NCBI GenBank assembly: GCA_964570865.1
Contig: CAZMZM010000004.1
Location: 9,392-73,391, forward strand
DNA from: WGAL01 sp964570865
GTDB taxonomy: Bacteria > Bacteroidota > Ignavibacteria > Ignavibacteriales > Melioribacteraceae
Direction: 5' to 3'
Length of the DNA stretch: 64,000 nucleotides
Shown: positions 26,567 through 38,900 of the stretch, one piece after another
Layout: each line of letters opens with the position of its first letter
Position numbering within the stretch: position 1 is the first letter of the stretch
Made by a program: the position numbers and the translations under genes
Notes under the pieces: model-generated
Seen by the model: only the letters and a program-made list of their open reading frames with translations
The model's database searches: none
What the model was told of the DNA's origin: nothing

Positions 26567-27652
26567 GTGAATAGGATTTCCTTTTCGAAAATATTTGCAG
26601 TAGTTTTTGTCGGATTACTTTTTGCGGTATCTTCCTTTGCTCAGGATAGTGTTAAAGTTGAGCAACAGTTGTCCGGACAAGTTGTAAATGATTTGGCATT
26701 AGATGGAGATAGGATTTGGATTGCCACGGAAGGGGGAGGCGTATTTGAGTATTTTATTAAGGAAAAACGATTTAAAAATTATTCTACCTCAAATAATAAA
26801 CTAAGCAACAATTTGATTTTTGCCATTGAAGTAAGCCGCAAATTTGTTTTTGCCGGCTCGATAGACGGACTTTTTGTATTTAATAAACGAAGAAAAAGAT
26901 GGGCTAAAAGAAAGTTCGGCAAAGGGGGACAGCTGGGAAACTACATTAGAGACTTAGCTTACGATGAAAAGGAAAACAATTTATGGATTGGACGGTTTCA
27001 ATTTTTATCGCGTTTTAGTTTGAGTAAAAGAAGGTTTTACGATTACGATTTAACGGTTAACGGTGATGAAAAATCTAATTCGGTAACAACGCTTAAAATT
27101 GATAATAATAGATTTCTTTGGGCGGGAACCGATGACGGATTGTTTAGGATTGATATTAATAAAGATATTAGCGATTCGCTGACGAAAGATTATTTCTCCA
27201 ATAAGAAAGGTTTGTTCCCTAAAGCAGGAAAGGTGTTATCTGTTTCCTCATTGCTTTTCGAACGAAATAATATTTGGATTGGAACAAATCGATTTATCAC
27301 AAAACAAAATCCGAACTACAATGCCGGCGGATTATATAAATGGGATGGCGGAATAGAATGGAAAGTTTTTAATAAAGAAACAGGTCTGGGCGGAAGCGGA
27401 ATATCCGCATTGGCGCTGGTAGGAAACTATATTTGGGTTGGAGTTTACGACTTTGGAAAAAACTCAAAAGAGGAATATGGAAGAGGTATTTCGGTTATTA
27501 ATAGAATTTCCGGCAAAGTTACCCGATTGGCAGAGAGTCAACTCCCCTTGAAAATAAACACTTTATTGTTTGACGGGCGTAATATTTGGGTCGGCTCGGA
27601 TAAAGGGCTTTATAAAATTAAAATAGTTAACAAAATTTTAAATTGGGAATAA
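26567..27652 (+). CDS. Secreted beta-propeller (two-component-regulator-propeller-like) protein
   Basis: A 361-residue protein with a signal peptide (ending VSSFAQ) and repeated propeller blades that each carry an IWIAT, LWIGR, LWAGT, IWIGT, IWVGV or IWVGS strand about every 45-60 residues. These resemble the Reg_prop/ligand-binding propeller repeats at the N-terminus of hybrid two-component sensors, but here no membrane or kinase domain follows, so the propeller is free in the periplasm or at the surface. The start is GTG. hldE-type kinase follows one base after the stop. The ligand is unknown. Confidence 0.8.
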   Translation: MNRISFSKIFAVVFVGLLFAVSSFAQDSVKVEQQLSGQVVNDLALDGDRIWIATEGGGVFEYFIKEKRFKNYSTSNNKLSNNLIFAIEVSRKFVFAGSIDGLFVFNKRRKRWAKRKFGKGGQLGNYIRDLAYDEKENNLWIGRFQFLSRFSLSKRRFYDYDLTVNGDEKSNSVTTLKIDNNRFLWAGTDDGLFRIDINKDISDSLTKDYFSNKKGLFPKAGKVLSVSSLLFERNNIWIGTNRFITKQNPNYNAGGLYKWDGGIEWKVFNKETGLGGSGISALALVGNYIWVGVYDFGKNSKEEYGRGISVINRISGKVTRLAESQLPLKINTLLFDGRNIWVGSDKGLYKIKIVNKILNWE

Positions 27653-27653
27653 T

Positions 27654-28649
27654 ATGATTGACAACAAGAGATTAAACGAACTTAAATCAAAAATGGTTGA
27701 TAAAAATATTGTAGTTATCGGGGATCTGATGCTTGACGCATACTATTGGGGCGCTGTCAGCAGAATTTCGCCTGAAGCTCCGGTTCCCGTTGTGGAAATC
27801 GACAACGAATTTTTCCGCTTTGGCGGTGCTGCTAACGTTGCCAATAATTTAGTTCATCTTGGTGCAAATCCTATCCCCATTGGTATTATCGGGGCTGACC
27901 AGCACGGGGAAATTTTTAAGGACTTGATGAAAAAGGAAGGAATTACTTCCGAGGCAATATTTGAAGTCGCAGAGCGCCCGACTACGACAAAAGTAAGGGT
28001 AATTGCCGATAACCAGCACATTGTAAGAATTGATAAGGAAGTGAAAACAGATATTGACCTCGGAACCGAAGATAGAATAATGAGCTATCTGAAAAGTAAA
28101 GCCGACTCTATTGACGGAATTATTTTGCAGGATTATAACAAAGGGGTTCTTACAAAAGCATTGATTTCCAAAGTGTCTGATTTTGCAAAGGAAAATGAAA
28201 TCCTAATTACCGTTGATCCTAAATTTAAGAATTTCTTCGAATACAAAAATGTAACATTGTTTAAGCCGAACCGGAGCGAAACCGAGCAAGCTTACGGAAT
28301 AAAAATAGAGGATGAAGATGATTTGAAAAAAGCGGGACAAAGACTTTTAACCGACTTAAATGCTGAGAGCGTTTTGCTTACTTTAAGCGAAGATGGAATT
28401 GCACTTTTTGAAAACGGCAAGCCGGATTATAAAAAAGTACCGACAAAGGCTCGAAAAGTCGCTGATGTTTCCGGTGCGGGAGATACTGTGATTTCAACGC
28501 TTACTTTGGCTTTGGCGGCAGGCGGTAATTTGGTTGAGTCGGCTTATCTTGCAAATTTTGCCGGCGGAATCGTTTGTGAAGAAGTTGGAATTGTTCCGAT
28601 TGAAACGGAAAAACTTTTTAACAGCGTAAGGAAAGAGATAAATGAATAA
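27654..28649 (+). CDS. rfaE1: D-glycero-beta-D-manno-heptose-7-phosphate kinase
   Basis: This PfkB-type sugar kinase phosphorylates heptose-7-phosphate at C1 on the way to ADP-heptose for the lipopolysaccharide inner core. The 331 residues contain VIGDLMLDAYYWGAVSRISPEAPVPV, RFGGAANVANN, LQDYNKGVLT and the catalytic VSGAGDTVIST motif. It corresponds to the N-terminal half of E. coli HldE; the cytidylyltransferase-like half is a separate gene overlapping its end by 8 bases. No ribosome site is obvious; the start follows the previous stop at once. Confidence 0.95.
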   Translation: MIDNKRLNELKSKMVDKNIVVIGDLMLDAYYWGAVSRISPEAPVPVVEIDNEFFRFGGAANVANNLVHLGANPIPIGIIGADQHGEIFKDLMKKEGITSEAIFEVAERPTTTKVRVIADNQHIVRIDKEVKTDIDLGTEDRIMSYLKSKADSIDGIILQDYNKGVLTKALISKVSDFAKENEILITVDPKFKNFFEYKNVTLFKPNRSETEQAYGIKIEDEDDLKKAGQRLLTDLNAESVLLTLSEDGIALFENGKPDYKKVPTKARKVADVSGAGDTVISTLTLALAAGGNLVESAYLANFAGGIVCEEVGIVPIETEKLFNSVRKEINE

Positions 28650-29124
28650 CGTTATACTTGATTGGCAAAAACTCAATTCACTTTTGCTTGATGAAAAGAA
28701 AAGTGGGAAGAAAGTAGTTTTTACAAACGGTTGTTTCGATTTGCTACACGCCGGGCATGTGGATTATTTGCGTAAGGCTAAGGAGCTTGGTGATATTCTT
28801 GTCGTTGCTCTGAATAGTGACGAATCAATCAGACGGATTAAAGGAAACTCTCGCCCGATTGTAACTTTTGAAGAACGTGCATTTGTTATGGCAAACTTAA
28901 AACCTGTTGATTACGTAACTATGTTTGATGAAGATACACCGTATGAACTGATTAAAACTATTGTCCCGGATTATCTTGTGAAGGGAGCCGACTGGAGCGA
29001 CGAAAATATTGTCGGGCGTGATGTTGTTGTCAACGCTGGGGGTGAAATAAAAAGAATCGAATTTGTCGTGGAACAATCTACATCAAATATTATTAAAACA
29101 ATTGTAAAAAATAATTGTAATTAA
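28642..29124 (+). CDS. rfaE2: D-glycero-beta-D-manno-heptose 1-phosphate adenylyltransferase
   Basis: This nucleotidyltransferase makes ADP-heptose from heptose-1-phosphate and ATP. The 160 residues match the C-terminal half of HldE: VVFTNGCFDLLHAGHVDYL carries the HxGH motif, then LGDILVVALNSDESIRRIKG, RPIV and EDTPYELI. It overlaps the kinase gene and its last base is the first base of the tamB start codon (TAATG), so all three are probably translated together, consistent with outer-membrane building. Confidence 0.96.
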   Translation: MNNVILDWQKLNSLLLDEKKSGKKVVFTNGCFDLLHAGHVDYLRKAKELGDILVVALNSDESIRRIKGNSRPIVTFEERAFVMANLKPVDYVTMFDEDTPYELIKTIVPDYLVKGADWSDENIVGRDVVVNAGGEIKRIEFVVEQSTSNIIKTIVKNNCN

Positions 29125-32100
29125 TGAGTGAAGAAACTCAAAATATTAACTCGCCGAAAAAAGCTTTTCGCAGATCGCTTTTCCATAAAGTCGTCAGCGC
29201 ATTTATTTTATTAGCTGTGATTGTGATTGCATTAATTTTTCTTTCTATCGGTTTTGCGCAAACATCTTGGTTTAGAAGTATTGCACGCGAAAAAATAGTA
29301 AAAGTCGTAAACGAAAATATTAACGGCAGATTTTTTCTTAAATCGGTAAACGGCACCTTTATTAATTCGCTTAAGCTTAACGATTTCGGCATTGTTGCCG
29401 AAGGGGATACGCTNNNNNNNNNNNNNNNNNNNNNNNNNNNNNNNNNNNNNNNNNNNNNNNNNNNNNNNNNNNNNNNNNNNNNNNNNNNNNNNNNNNNNNN
29501 NNNNNNNNNNNNNTTATTAATTCGCTTAAGCTTAACGATTTCGGCATTGTTGCCGAAGGGGATACGCTATTCCATTCGGATGAAGTAAACTTAAAGATAA
29601 GTTTGACTGCGCTTTTGTCGAGAAAAATATTAGTCTCGAATTTGACGATTAAAAATCCCGATTTTAGAATTTTTGAAAAAGAAAAAGGGGAATGGAATTT
29701 AAGCAAACTTTTGAAAAGAGATTCGGTTAAATCCGAAGGGGAAAAGTCAAGCGGCAAGTCGGGGAAATCAACTAACCAAATTCAGTTCGTTTTAGAACTC
29801 GGCAATCTGCAAGTTGATAACGGCAGTTTCGTTTTACAATCAAATAATCATTTGGGCGCTGACTCGGTTTATCGGCATATTAATTATAATGATATACGTT
29901 TAACAAATATTAATATTAATTTGAATGCAATTGGGGATATTAACAAAAATGAATTTGCTCTTTTTCTCAAAACGTTTAACTTTAAGGATAATCTAAAAAC
30001 GTTCAATCTTAAAAACTTAACCGGTAACTTTGTTGTAACGCCCAAATACGTAGAGATTAAAAAACTACATCTTAAAACTGACAGTTCGGATGTTGCAATA
30101 AATTCAAAATTGACAGGGCTAAATTTATTTGATAATATAAACTATTCCGGTTTTAAAAATTACCCTCTTTCATTATCTCTTAGTTGCAAACCATTTAATT
30201 TTTCCGATTTATCCGCATTTTTGCCGAGCGTTGATTTTTTAAGCGGTGCTGTTGATGCGGATTTATCTGCATCCGGTAAATATAATAATATTGATATTAA
30301 GCAATTAGCGATTGATTTAGGGAAAAACACTAAACTAAGATTGACCGGAAGTCTGAAAAATCTGGAAAAACCAAAGCACCTTTTTATCGATGCCGATATT
30401 GAAAATAGTAAAGTTGATTATGACGAAGTTCTAAAACTACTTGCCGGACTTAACTTGCCGGACTACCACGATGTAAAACTTGACAGCGTAAATATTCATT
30501 ACGTTGGTGAGCCGATTAAATTTAATGCCGATCTTCAAATAAAGGTTAATGAAGGTAGATTAAAAGCAAAAACTTTCTTCGATTTTACAGGTGATGAGAT
30601 GGTTTACAACATTGACTTAAAATCGAATAAGTTGGATTTGTCCCCGATAATAAAGCAGGAGAGCTCTCTGAATTTAACTGCCAAGTTAAACGGAAGCGGT
30701 ACAAATCCCAAGACAATGAAAAATAATATTTTGATAACCTCTGAACGTTCCATATTAAACGGATATCGTATTTCGTCCCTAAACTTTGAAAGTTCTTCAA
30801 ATAAAGGAGCTTCTGATATTTCACTAAACGCAAATATCAACAATTCGGAAATAAATCTTAGCTCCCAAGTTAATTTAGGCGACTCGAGTAATGAGTTCTT
30901 CCTTTCCTCGGGAGTAACAAATTTGGATTTATCCGCTTTTACTTTTGATTCAAGTTTATCTTCTAATTTGAATTTTAATATTGATGTAAACGGAACTGTC
31001 GCTGATGCCGGTAATTTGGACGGGGAGTTGAAATTGAAATTTGGCACAACAATGTTCAGAGGAAGCAACGCTTTAAGCAATACACATTGGCAGATGAATG
31101 TTTGGGGCGATTCAACTTATCGCAATTTCGATTTGGCTTCGGATGTAATGGACGCATACGTAGAAGGGAATTTTTCTTATCACGAACTGCCGATATTGAT
31201 TGCCCGCCAAAGTTCCAGAATTGTAAAGATGATTAAGGATGAAATCGGGAAGGAGTTTACTACAAAATCGTTTGTCGATAGTTCCGAATTTGCTCTTGGA
31301 GAGAAACTGAGTTTGCCTGACTTAAAAATTAAATACAATTTCCTTTTCAAAAAATCTGAGATTTTAGCAAAAATTTTACAGCTTAATAAATTTGAAGTTA
31401 ACGGCTACTTTAAGGGGAGTATTATAAACAATCCGGATGAATTTATTTTTAAGAATAATACTTTTTTTGAGAGATTTGTTTTACTCGATAGTTCTAAACT
31501 TTATTTTGCCAATAATTTTCAGTTCGACGCAAATGTTGAAAATAAAAACAACCAAGATGATTTATCGAATCTTCTGATTAAAACAAAAATTTCCGCCGAT
31601 AAATTATACTTTGGAAGCGAGTTAACAAATACAAAACTTAATCTGGATTTGTCCCGAAATCTTTTGCGCTTTGATATTGCTTCGACTATTGATACAAACC
31701 TCACATTCTCTTCGGACGGTGATTTGCATCTGACTTCAACAGGTGATTTATTTACTTTTAAAAAGATGAACGTGAAAAGCCACGCAGTTGAATGGCGAAA
31801 CGAGAAACCGTTTTCGATATTAGCCGATAACGGTTCGGTTACAATTAACGGTTTTAATTTCACTTCCGATTCTTCAAATGTTTCGCTGTCAGGTAAATAT
31901 AATGATGACGGGAAAAATGATATTAATCTTTTAGTCAGAAATCTTAAGTTGGCGAGAATTATTCAAATGGTGGCCGGGAGTAATTCATCCGACTTTAACG
32001 GCGTAGTAAATTTGGACGGTAAAATTACCGGTACTGTTGCTTTGCCGGAGTTTAAATCTAATCTGACATGTTCGAATTTCAGTTATAAAAATCAAAACTT

Positions 32101-33784
32101 CGGGAACATTTCGTTAACCGAAAATTATTTGCGTGGAATTTCAAATATTTTTGTGAAAGTTGTCGATAGAAATCGTAAGGAAAGTGATTCGCTGAAGCTT
32201 ACTCTTTCGGGAGTTATTCCTCATAGCTTATTCGGCGAAAGTTTAAATGGCAAAAATAAAATTAATCTTCACCTAAAGGCTAATGAGTTTAATTTAGCTG
32301 CTCTTTCCACGATAATCCCAAGTGTTTCAAGTCAGAGAGGAATCTTAAATTCACGGATTGATATTTCGGGCGAAATTGAAAATCCTTTGCTAAATGGTTT
32401 TATTGAAATTGAAAAAGGGGGATTCAAAGTCCAAAGCACGGGAATGGATTATTTACTCGGTTCCAGAATTGAAATTAACAACAATTTATTTTCGATAAAA
32501 AAGATGTTTCTAAAAAACGGAATTGGTTCAAAATTATCCGGCGAGATGAATTTTTCGGGAACATTTCTGCTGGAACATTACCGGTTCAAAGAGTTTTCGT
32601 TAAACGTGCAAGGCAACTTACCGCTTCTCGACGAAAGATCGCGTTACCTAAGCCCGGATGTATATGGAAATTTGATAGTCGGTACAGACGGGAAGTTAAA
32701 CCTTGTCTATAAGAACGACAGAGCACTTCTGACGGGCAATCTGGTGGTTAAGCAGGGTAACATAACAATTACAAATGAAAACTCCGCTAAGGTAGTCGAT
32801 ATTTCCGATATTAATTACGAGTATGTCGCAGACTCAGCCAAGATAAATAAAACGGAACTTCTTTTGAAGAACTATCTGACCGAACAACTGAACAGTGAAA
32901 ATATTCAAAACCTATCTCCCGGCGGATTTTTGGATTATGAAATGAATTTTTCAATTGAAAACCGCGCCAGTTTAACTTTTATTTTTTCGAAAGTAGTTAA
33001 TCAAAAATTGTACGTCCAGACTAACGGCTCTTTATCGATTTCTAATGTGGAAGGTAACCAATCGGCGCAAGGTACTTTTAGTCTGCTGCCCGGTTCGCGC
33101 TTGGAATTTATTAAGACATTTGATGCAACCGGTTTTGTTAGATTTGAGGGTGACCTGACAAATCCTTATTTTAATATTCAAGCTGTTTACGAGAATAGTT
33201 ATGTTACTAATCAGGGAACGACCAACGAAACCGAAAAACTTGTAGCTGTAAAAATAAAGTTGGATGGTTCGCTGAAGGATTTGGCAAAAAAACTTGCAAC
33301 GGAAAAATCTAATATTTCCGTTTATGTCGGTAAAAAAAATATTGATAATAATGTTGCCGACCCCCAGTTATCGGCTTCAGATGCTTTTTCATTTATCTTG
33401 TTGGGTAAGTTTAGTCGCGATTTAACATCCAACGAAAAATACCAGCTTTCCAGCGAGCTTACAAATACGGCAACGGCAATGCTGGGGACGGTAATGGCGG
33501 GTTTTCTTAATTCGCAAGTAGGGGATTTGATAAACGATATTCAGGTAAGACAAAGTTCTTACGAAACAAAAGTAACTCTTAAAGGAAGGGTAGGTAAATT
33601 TTACTATTCTCTCGGTGGGAGTCAGCAAGTATTTCAGGATTTATCAAAAGCGACATGGAAATTCGAATACTTTTTTAACAGAAATTTGTCGTTTCGTCTT
33701 GAAAGAAGGGAACCTCTTACAGGTTATTTTAGTAATACACAAATGACAGATGAAGTAGCAATAAAATATAAGGTAACATTTTAA
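29124..33784 (+). CDS. tamB: TamB-like translocation and assembly module protein (interrupted by assembly gap)
   Basis: TamB-family proteins span the periplasm and help outer-membrane protein or lipid transport. Residues 20-45 form an N-terminal membrane anchor (FILLAVIVIALIFLSIGFAQ); the long middle is repetitive beta-strand sequence; the last ~350 residues match the TamB (DUF490) domain, with SASDAFSFILLGKF and a barrel-like end (EVAIKYKVTF). As given, the frame breaks at a run of Ns at 29414-29513. The 55 bases before the Ns are repeated after them. Removing one copy and the Ns (155 bases) leaves 4506 bases, exactly 1502 codons, in one frame. rnr overlaps by one base. Confidence 0.9.
29359..29413 (+). 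repeat. 55-bp direct duplication, left copy (assembly overlap)
   Basis: These 55 bases are identical to 29514-29568. They end exactly at the first N, so they are most simply the unmerged end of a contig. Confidence 0.9.
29414..29513. other. Assembly gap of exactly 100 N
   Basis: A run of 100 Ns, a standard placeholder for a gap of unknown size. The flanking duplicate indicates that no sequence is truly missing. Confidence 0.97.
29514..29568 (+). repeat. 55-bp direct duplication, right copy (assembly overlap)
   Basis: Identical to 29359-29413 and starting exactly at the end of the N run; it leads in frame into the rest of tamB once the left copy and Ns are removed. Confidence 0.9.
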
Positions 33785-35892
33785 TGAAAGAAAAAATTAA
33801 GGCTTTTTTTAGAAGGCACTCGACAATCAAAATTAAACCGAAAGAATTAGCTAAAAAATTAAAGCTGAACGAATATGAATATGAGCAGATGAAACATATA
33901 CTCCGACAATTGGAAAAGGAGTATTTTCTCGAACGAATCGGGAAAAGATATACATATCTGCCGGAAACAAATAAAGAGCTCAGAGGGGTTTTTCAGTACA
34001 AGCCGGAAGGGCACGGTTACGGATTTGTACTTACCGACGATAAAGTAATAAGGGATATATTTATCCCTCAGAGACATGTGGGACACGCTTTTGACGGTGA
34101 TATTGTTGAAGTTGAATTGCTCGCTAAAAAGCGGGGGAAAAACTACGAAGGGAAAATTACTTCAATCTTAGAACGAAAACATACGGAACTGATAGGGACT
34201 TTAAAAAGGTCAAAATCTTTTTCGTTTGTAATTCCCGAAGATGAAAAGATTCCGCATAAAATTGTAATTCCGAAAAACTATCTGCACGGAGCAAAGCCTA
34301 ACGATAAAGTTGTTGTTGCCGATATTGACTGGCCGGAGGAAAGTATTTTGCCCGAAGGTAAAGTGGTAACGGTGCTCGGTAAATCGGGTTCGTACGATGT
34401 TGAGATTTTCTCGATAGCGCGCGAGTTTGGTTTTTCGCCCAAGTTTGAAAAGAATGTGATTAAAGAAGCCGAATCCATTAAGACGGCAATCCCGAAAGGC
34501 GAAATAAAGAAACGAATTGACTTTAGAGCCGAACCAACATTTACTATTGACCCTCTTGACGCCAAGGACTTTGATGATGCACTTTCGGTTGTGAAATTGG
34601 AAAACGGCAATTATAAAATCGGTATTCATATAGCTGATGTTACACACTACGCAAGAAAAGGTTCGGCGATTTACGATGAAGCGATGGAAAGGGGAACCAG
34701 TGTTTACTTTGTAGGCAAAGTTGTTCCGATGCTTCCGGAAAGATTATCGAACAATGTTTGTTCACTTGTTCCTGATGAGGACAGATTAACGTTTTCCGTT
34801 ATAGTGGAGATGACTCCAAGGGCAAAGGTGATAAATCACACAATTGCCAAAACCGTAATACGGAGTAAGAAAAGATTTACCTACGAAGAAGCTCAGGAGA
34901 TTTTAAATAATGGAAAAGGAGTTTTTTACGAGGAGCTGAAAATTCTCGATTCAATTTCAAAAACTTTACGGCGAAAACGGTTTAGTTCGGGAAGCATTAA
35001 TTTTCACACTTCCGAGGTTAAGTTTACGCTCGACAATAACGGGGTTCCATTAAAAGCCGAAGTGAAAAAAGAGATTGACACTAATCACCTCGTTGAAGAA
35101 TTTATGCTTCTTGCAAATAAAGTGGTAGCATCGGAAATCGGAAAACCGAAAAAAGGAAAAAGAGTGGTTAAACCGTTTGTTTATCGTGTTCACGATTTGC
35201 CCGATTCGGAAAAACTGAAAGAATTTGCCAAGTTTGTGAAATCTTTGGGATATTCCTTCGATCCGCATCAGGCAAAAAATGCAAAGCAGTTTCAATTGCT
35301 GTTGCAGCAGGTAAAGGGAACGGAAGAAGAAGCTGTAATTAACGAAGTGGCAATTCGTTCAATGGCAAAGGCGAAGTATTCGGTAAACAATATCGGTCAT
35401 TACGGATTAGGGTTTAAGTATTACACGCATTTTACATCTCCGATTCGTCGTTTCCCCGATATGATTGTTCACGAACTCCTTCATTCTTATCTGAATACGG
35501 GAGAGCCGGGATATTCACCGAACGAACTGGATGAAATCTGCAATCATTCCTCAACCCAAGAAATGAAAGCCACACAAGCGGAACGAATTTCGATTAAGTA
35601 TAAGCAGATTGAATTTATGGTTAACCATATCGGAGATGTTTTTCATGCGATTGTTTCGGGAGTTACGAGTTATGGTATTTTTGTCCAAATCACCGAAACG
35701 CTTGCCGAAGGATTAATCCGTTTACGCGATATGGAAAATGATTTTTATATTTATGACGAAAAGAATTATTCTCTTGTCGGAAAAAGGACTAAACGGATTT
35801 TCCGGTTGGGAGACAAAATAAAAGTACAAGTTGTGCGTGTTGATCAGCAGAAGAAATTTATTGATTTTGCTCTTTACGAAGATGATGATTAA
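33784..35892 (+). CDS. rnr: Ribonuclease R
   Basis: RNase R is a 3'-to-5' exoribonuclease that can unwind structured RNA. The 702 residues show an N-terminal winged-helix part, two cold-shock-like domains (about 70-230), the RNB catalytic domain with DPLDAKDFDDALSV (about 257-270; metal-binding aspartates), and the YTHFTSPIRRFPDMIVH motif, then a C-terminal S1 domain (about 615-700). The basic tail seen in E. coli RNase R is absent. The start overlaps the tamB stop by one base (TAATG). Confidence 0.97.
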   Translation: MKEKIKAFFRRHSTIKIKPKELAKKLKLNEYEYEQMKHILRQLEKEYFLERIGKRYTYLPETNKELRGVFQYKPEGHGYGFVLTDDKVIRDIFIPQRHVGHAFDGDIVEVELLAKKRGKNYEGKITSILERKHTELIGTLKRSKSFSFVIPEDEKIPHKIVIPKNYLHGAKPNDKVVVADIDWPEESILPEGKVVTVLGKSGSYDVEIFSIAREFGFSPKFEKNVIKEAESIKTAIPKGEIKKRIDFRAEPTFTIDPLDAKDFDDALSVVKLENGNYKIGIHIADVTHYARKGSAIYDEAMERGTSVYFVGKVVPMLPERLSNNVCSLVPDEDRLTFSVIVEMTPRAKVINHTIAKTVIRSKKRFTYEEAQEILNNGKGVFYEELKILDSISKTLRRKRFSSGSINFHTSEVKFTLDNNGVPLKAEVKKEIDTNHLVEEFMLLANKVVASEIGKPKKGKRVVKPFVYRVHDLPDSEKLKEFAKFVKSLGYSFDPHQAKNAKQFQLLLQQVKGTEEEAVINEVAIRSMAKAKYSVNNIGHYGLGFKYYTHFTSPIRRFPDMIVHELLHSYLNTGEPGYSPNELDEICNHSSTQEMKATQAERISIKYKQIEFMVNHIGDVFHAIVSGVTSYGIFVQITETLAEGLIRLRDMENDFYIYDEKNYSLVGKRTKRIFRLGDKIKVQVVRVDQQKKFIDFALYEDDD

Positions 35893-35916
35893 CAACTAAG
35901 ATAAACGGAGAACGTT

Positions 35917-38900
35917 TTGAAAAAATTTTTCTTAATATATTTTGTGACTACTTTTGCCGTCTTTGCGCAGTTTGGTCAGAACAAGGTACAGTATAGAAAT
36001 CATACTTGGTACTACGTTCAGACAAGTCATTTTGATGTTTATTTTGATGAAAGAGGTTTTGAAATTGCTGATTTTGCCGTGAAAGCCGCTGAAGATGCTT
36101 TGGCATCTATCGAACATGATTTGCAGTATAAAATTCAGAACAGAATTCCGATTATTCTTTATGATTCACACAACGAATTTCAAGAAACTAATACAACATC
36201 AGGGTTTTTAGGGCAGGGCACGGGAGGATTTACCGAGCCGTTTAAAAACCGAGTGGTTTTTCCCTTTGACGGTTCATATCAAAAGTATAGGCATGTAATT
36301 CATCACGAATTAGTGCACGCTGTTATGAATGATATGCTTTTCGGGGGTAAGTTACAAAACATGCTTTCTCGAAATATATCCTTGCGCTTGCCGATTTGGT
36401 ACAACGAGGGAATGGCGGAGTTCCTTTCTTCAACTTGGGAAACCAACAGCGATATGTTTATCCGTGACGCAATAATTAATGAATATCTTCCGGACGTTGA
36501 GAGATTAAACGGCTATTTTGCTTATCGCGGAGGGGAATCGTTTTTTTATTTTATTTCTAAAACCTACGGAAGGGAAAAAGTCGGAGAATTACTGAGGAAT
36601 ATAAAAGATGTTAGTAATTATAAAAAGGGAATAAAAAAAACATTCGGAATGGATTTAAAGGAATTGAACAAAAAATGGAAGAAGTTCCTTAAAAAGCTTT
36701 ATTGGCCTGAGATTGACGAACGTCCGGAACCTGATGATTTTGCGAGAAGATTAACTGATAATAAAAAGGTTGGCGGATATTACAATACAAGTCCGGCACT
36801 TTCTCCGCAAGGGGATAAAGTGGTTTTTATTTCGGATCGCGATATATTTTTTGATGTTTACATAATGGATGCTACCGATGGCAAACATGTTGAAAAGCTT
36901 CTCGAAACCGGCTCGTCAATCGATTTTGAGGAACTTAATGTTCTCTTTCCTTCAATAGCTTGGTCTCCGGATAATATTCATATTGCGCTTTCGGAAAAAA
37001 GCGACGGATATGACAGGGTTGTGATAATTAATACTGATACCAAAGAGACTAAATTTTTACCTTTCAAAATGGACGGAATAGGTTCGGTTACATGGTCGGG
37101 AGACGGTAACAAAATTGCATTCTCAGGTGTAACTTCATCGCAATCGGATATATATTATTACGATATTCAGGATGATACCTTAATTCAAGTTACAAATGAT
37201 ATTTTCTCCGATTTGGAACCTCGCTGGGCTCCGGATAATCGTACAATATATTTTTCTTCGGATAGGAAAAATGAGATTTCATCCTCTATTCCCGAAAGTT
37301 TTAGAATGGCGGATTTTAACTATCATCATCTGGATTTGTATTCGGTTGATATTCAGTCGCATCAAATGCGGAGAATTACGAACTCGAAATTGGGGGATGA
37401 ACTTTCTCCGGTTTTTTCGCCTGACGGAAAAGAGATGCTTTTCATATCGGATAAAAACGGAATCTACAATATTTATAAAAAAAGGTTGTTTTTATCCGGG
37501 AAAGATACTGTTTCCTCAATTCTCGATTTACCGGAATTGCCGATTACAAATTCCCTAAACGAACTAAACCAGTTGACGCTTTCGAAGGATGGAAAAAAAT
37601 TAGTCTTCACATCTTATTATAACAGCGGATATAATTTGTTTATGATACTTAATCCTCTCGAAAAACCTTCGATTGGGAGCATTCCCAATACTAAATTCAT
37701 TAATGATGTACTCGCCGGCAAAACCGGAACTCCGGATTATTTCCTGAAATTTGACAGTACAACCGTAATTGCAGATGTTGACTCTGCGAGTATTGAAGAG
37801 AGTGATAATTCTGTTCTTTCAGATACTGCCGAAGTAATAAATGCGGGATTTGACTCCCTCGCAACTAAATCTAAAAACGAGAAATCGAAAACCGTTTCAC
37901 CGAAAGTAACAATATTTTCGGGACAATATTCGGGGAAAGATGAAGAAGAAGATTCTCAAAAAGATTACTCGCGATATATTTTCGGAAAGGACACAGTACT
38001 AACTACGGATTCTTTACTTATTAAAAACACATTTAAAGGTTCATTAGATTCAAATGGAAACTATGCAGTGCATAAGTACAAAGTTTCGTTTTCGACCGAT
38101 ATTGTAAATGCTAATCTCGGTTACAGTACATATTACGGATTATTGGGATATACTTCTTTGATGTTCAGCGATATGCTCGGCGACCATGTGTTGCTTGGAA
38201 CACTCGGAATGCAAATAGATTTGAAAAACAGCGATTACGGATTGGCTTACTATTATTTGCCAAACAGAACCGATTACGGCTTCCAAATATTCCATACCGC
38301 AAGATTTTTATATGTACAGAATGATTACGGAATTTACATGCACCGTTTTCAGAATTTCTCGGCAACGGCTTCATTTTCCTATCCGCTGAACAGATTTTAC
38401 CGAATTTCGGGAGCATTCAGCTTTATGCATCTTTCCTCTGAAAACTTGGAGGATTACCGCTTTCCCGTGTTGAATGAATATTACACTGTTCCTGCAATTT
38501 CATTTGTTCACGATAATACGCTTTGGGGCTATTATTCCCCGATTCAAGGTGTTAGGTACAATATAAATTTAATGGGAAATCTCGGAATTTTGGATAAATC
38601 CAAAACGTTTTATTCGGTCTTGTGGGATTTTAGGAAGTACTTCCGTTTTTGGTTTGATAATAGTTTCGTTATCCGGTTTTCAGGCGGATATTCGGGCGGA
38701 GCAAATCCACAGAGATTTATGCTTGGGGGAACGGAAGGTTGGCTTAACAGAAAGTGGGCAACAACAACAATTCCGTTACGAACTCCGGGCGATTTTGCTT
38801 TCTTAAGTCCGGCAATGCCGCTGAGAGGATATAATTACGCAGAACAGGTCGGGACAAAGTATTCTCTTCTTAATATGGAATTACGATTCCCGTTTATTAG

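Noticed and set aside
29124..29588. Separate short gene before the N run
   Set aside because: It is the 5' part of tamB; its apparent end comes from the 155-base duplication and gap.
34210..34647. 145-codon minus-strand open frame within rnr
   Set aside because: It lies wholly opposite the catalytic region of a clear RNase R gene and has the composition of an antisense shadow.
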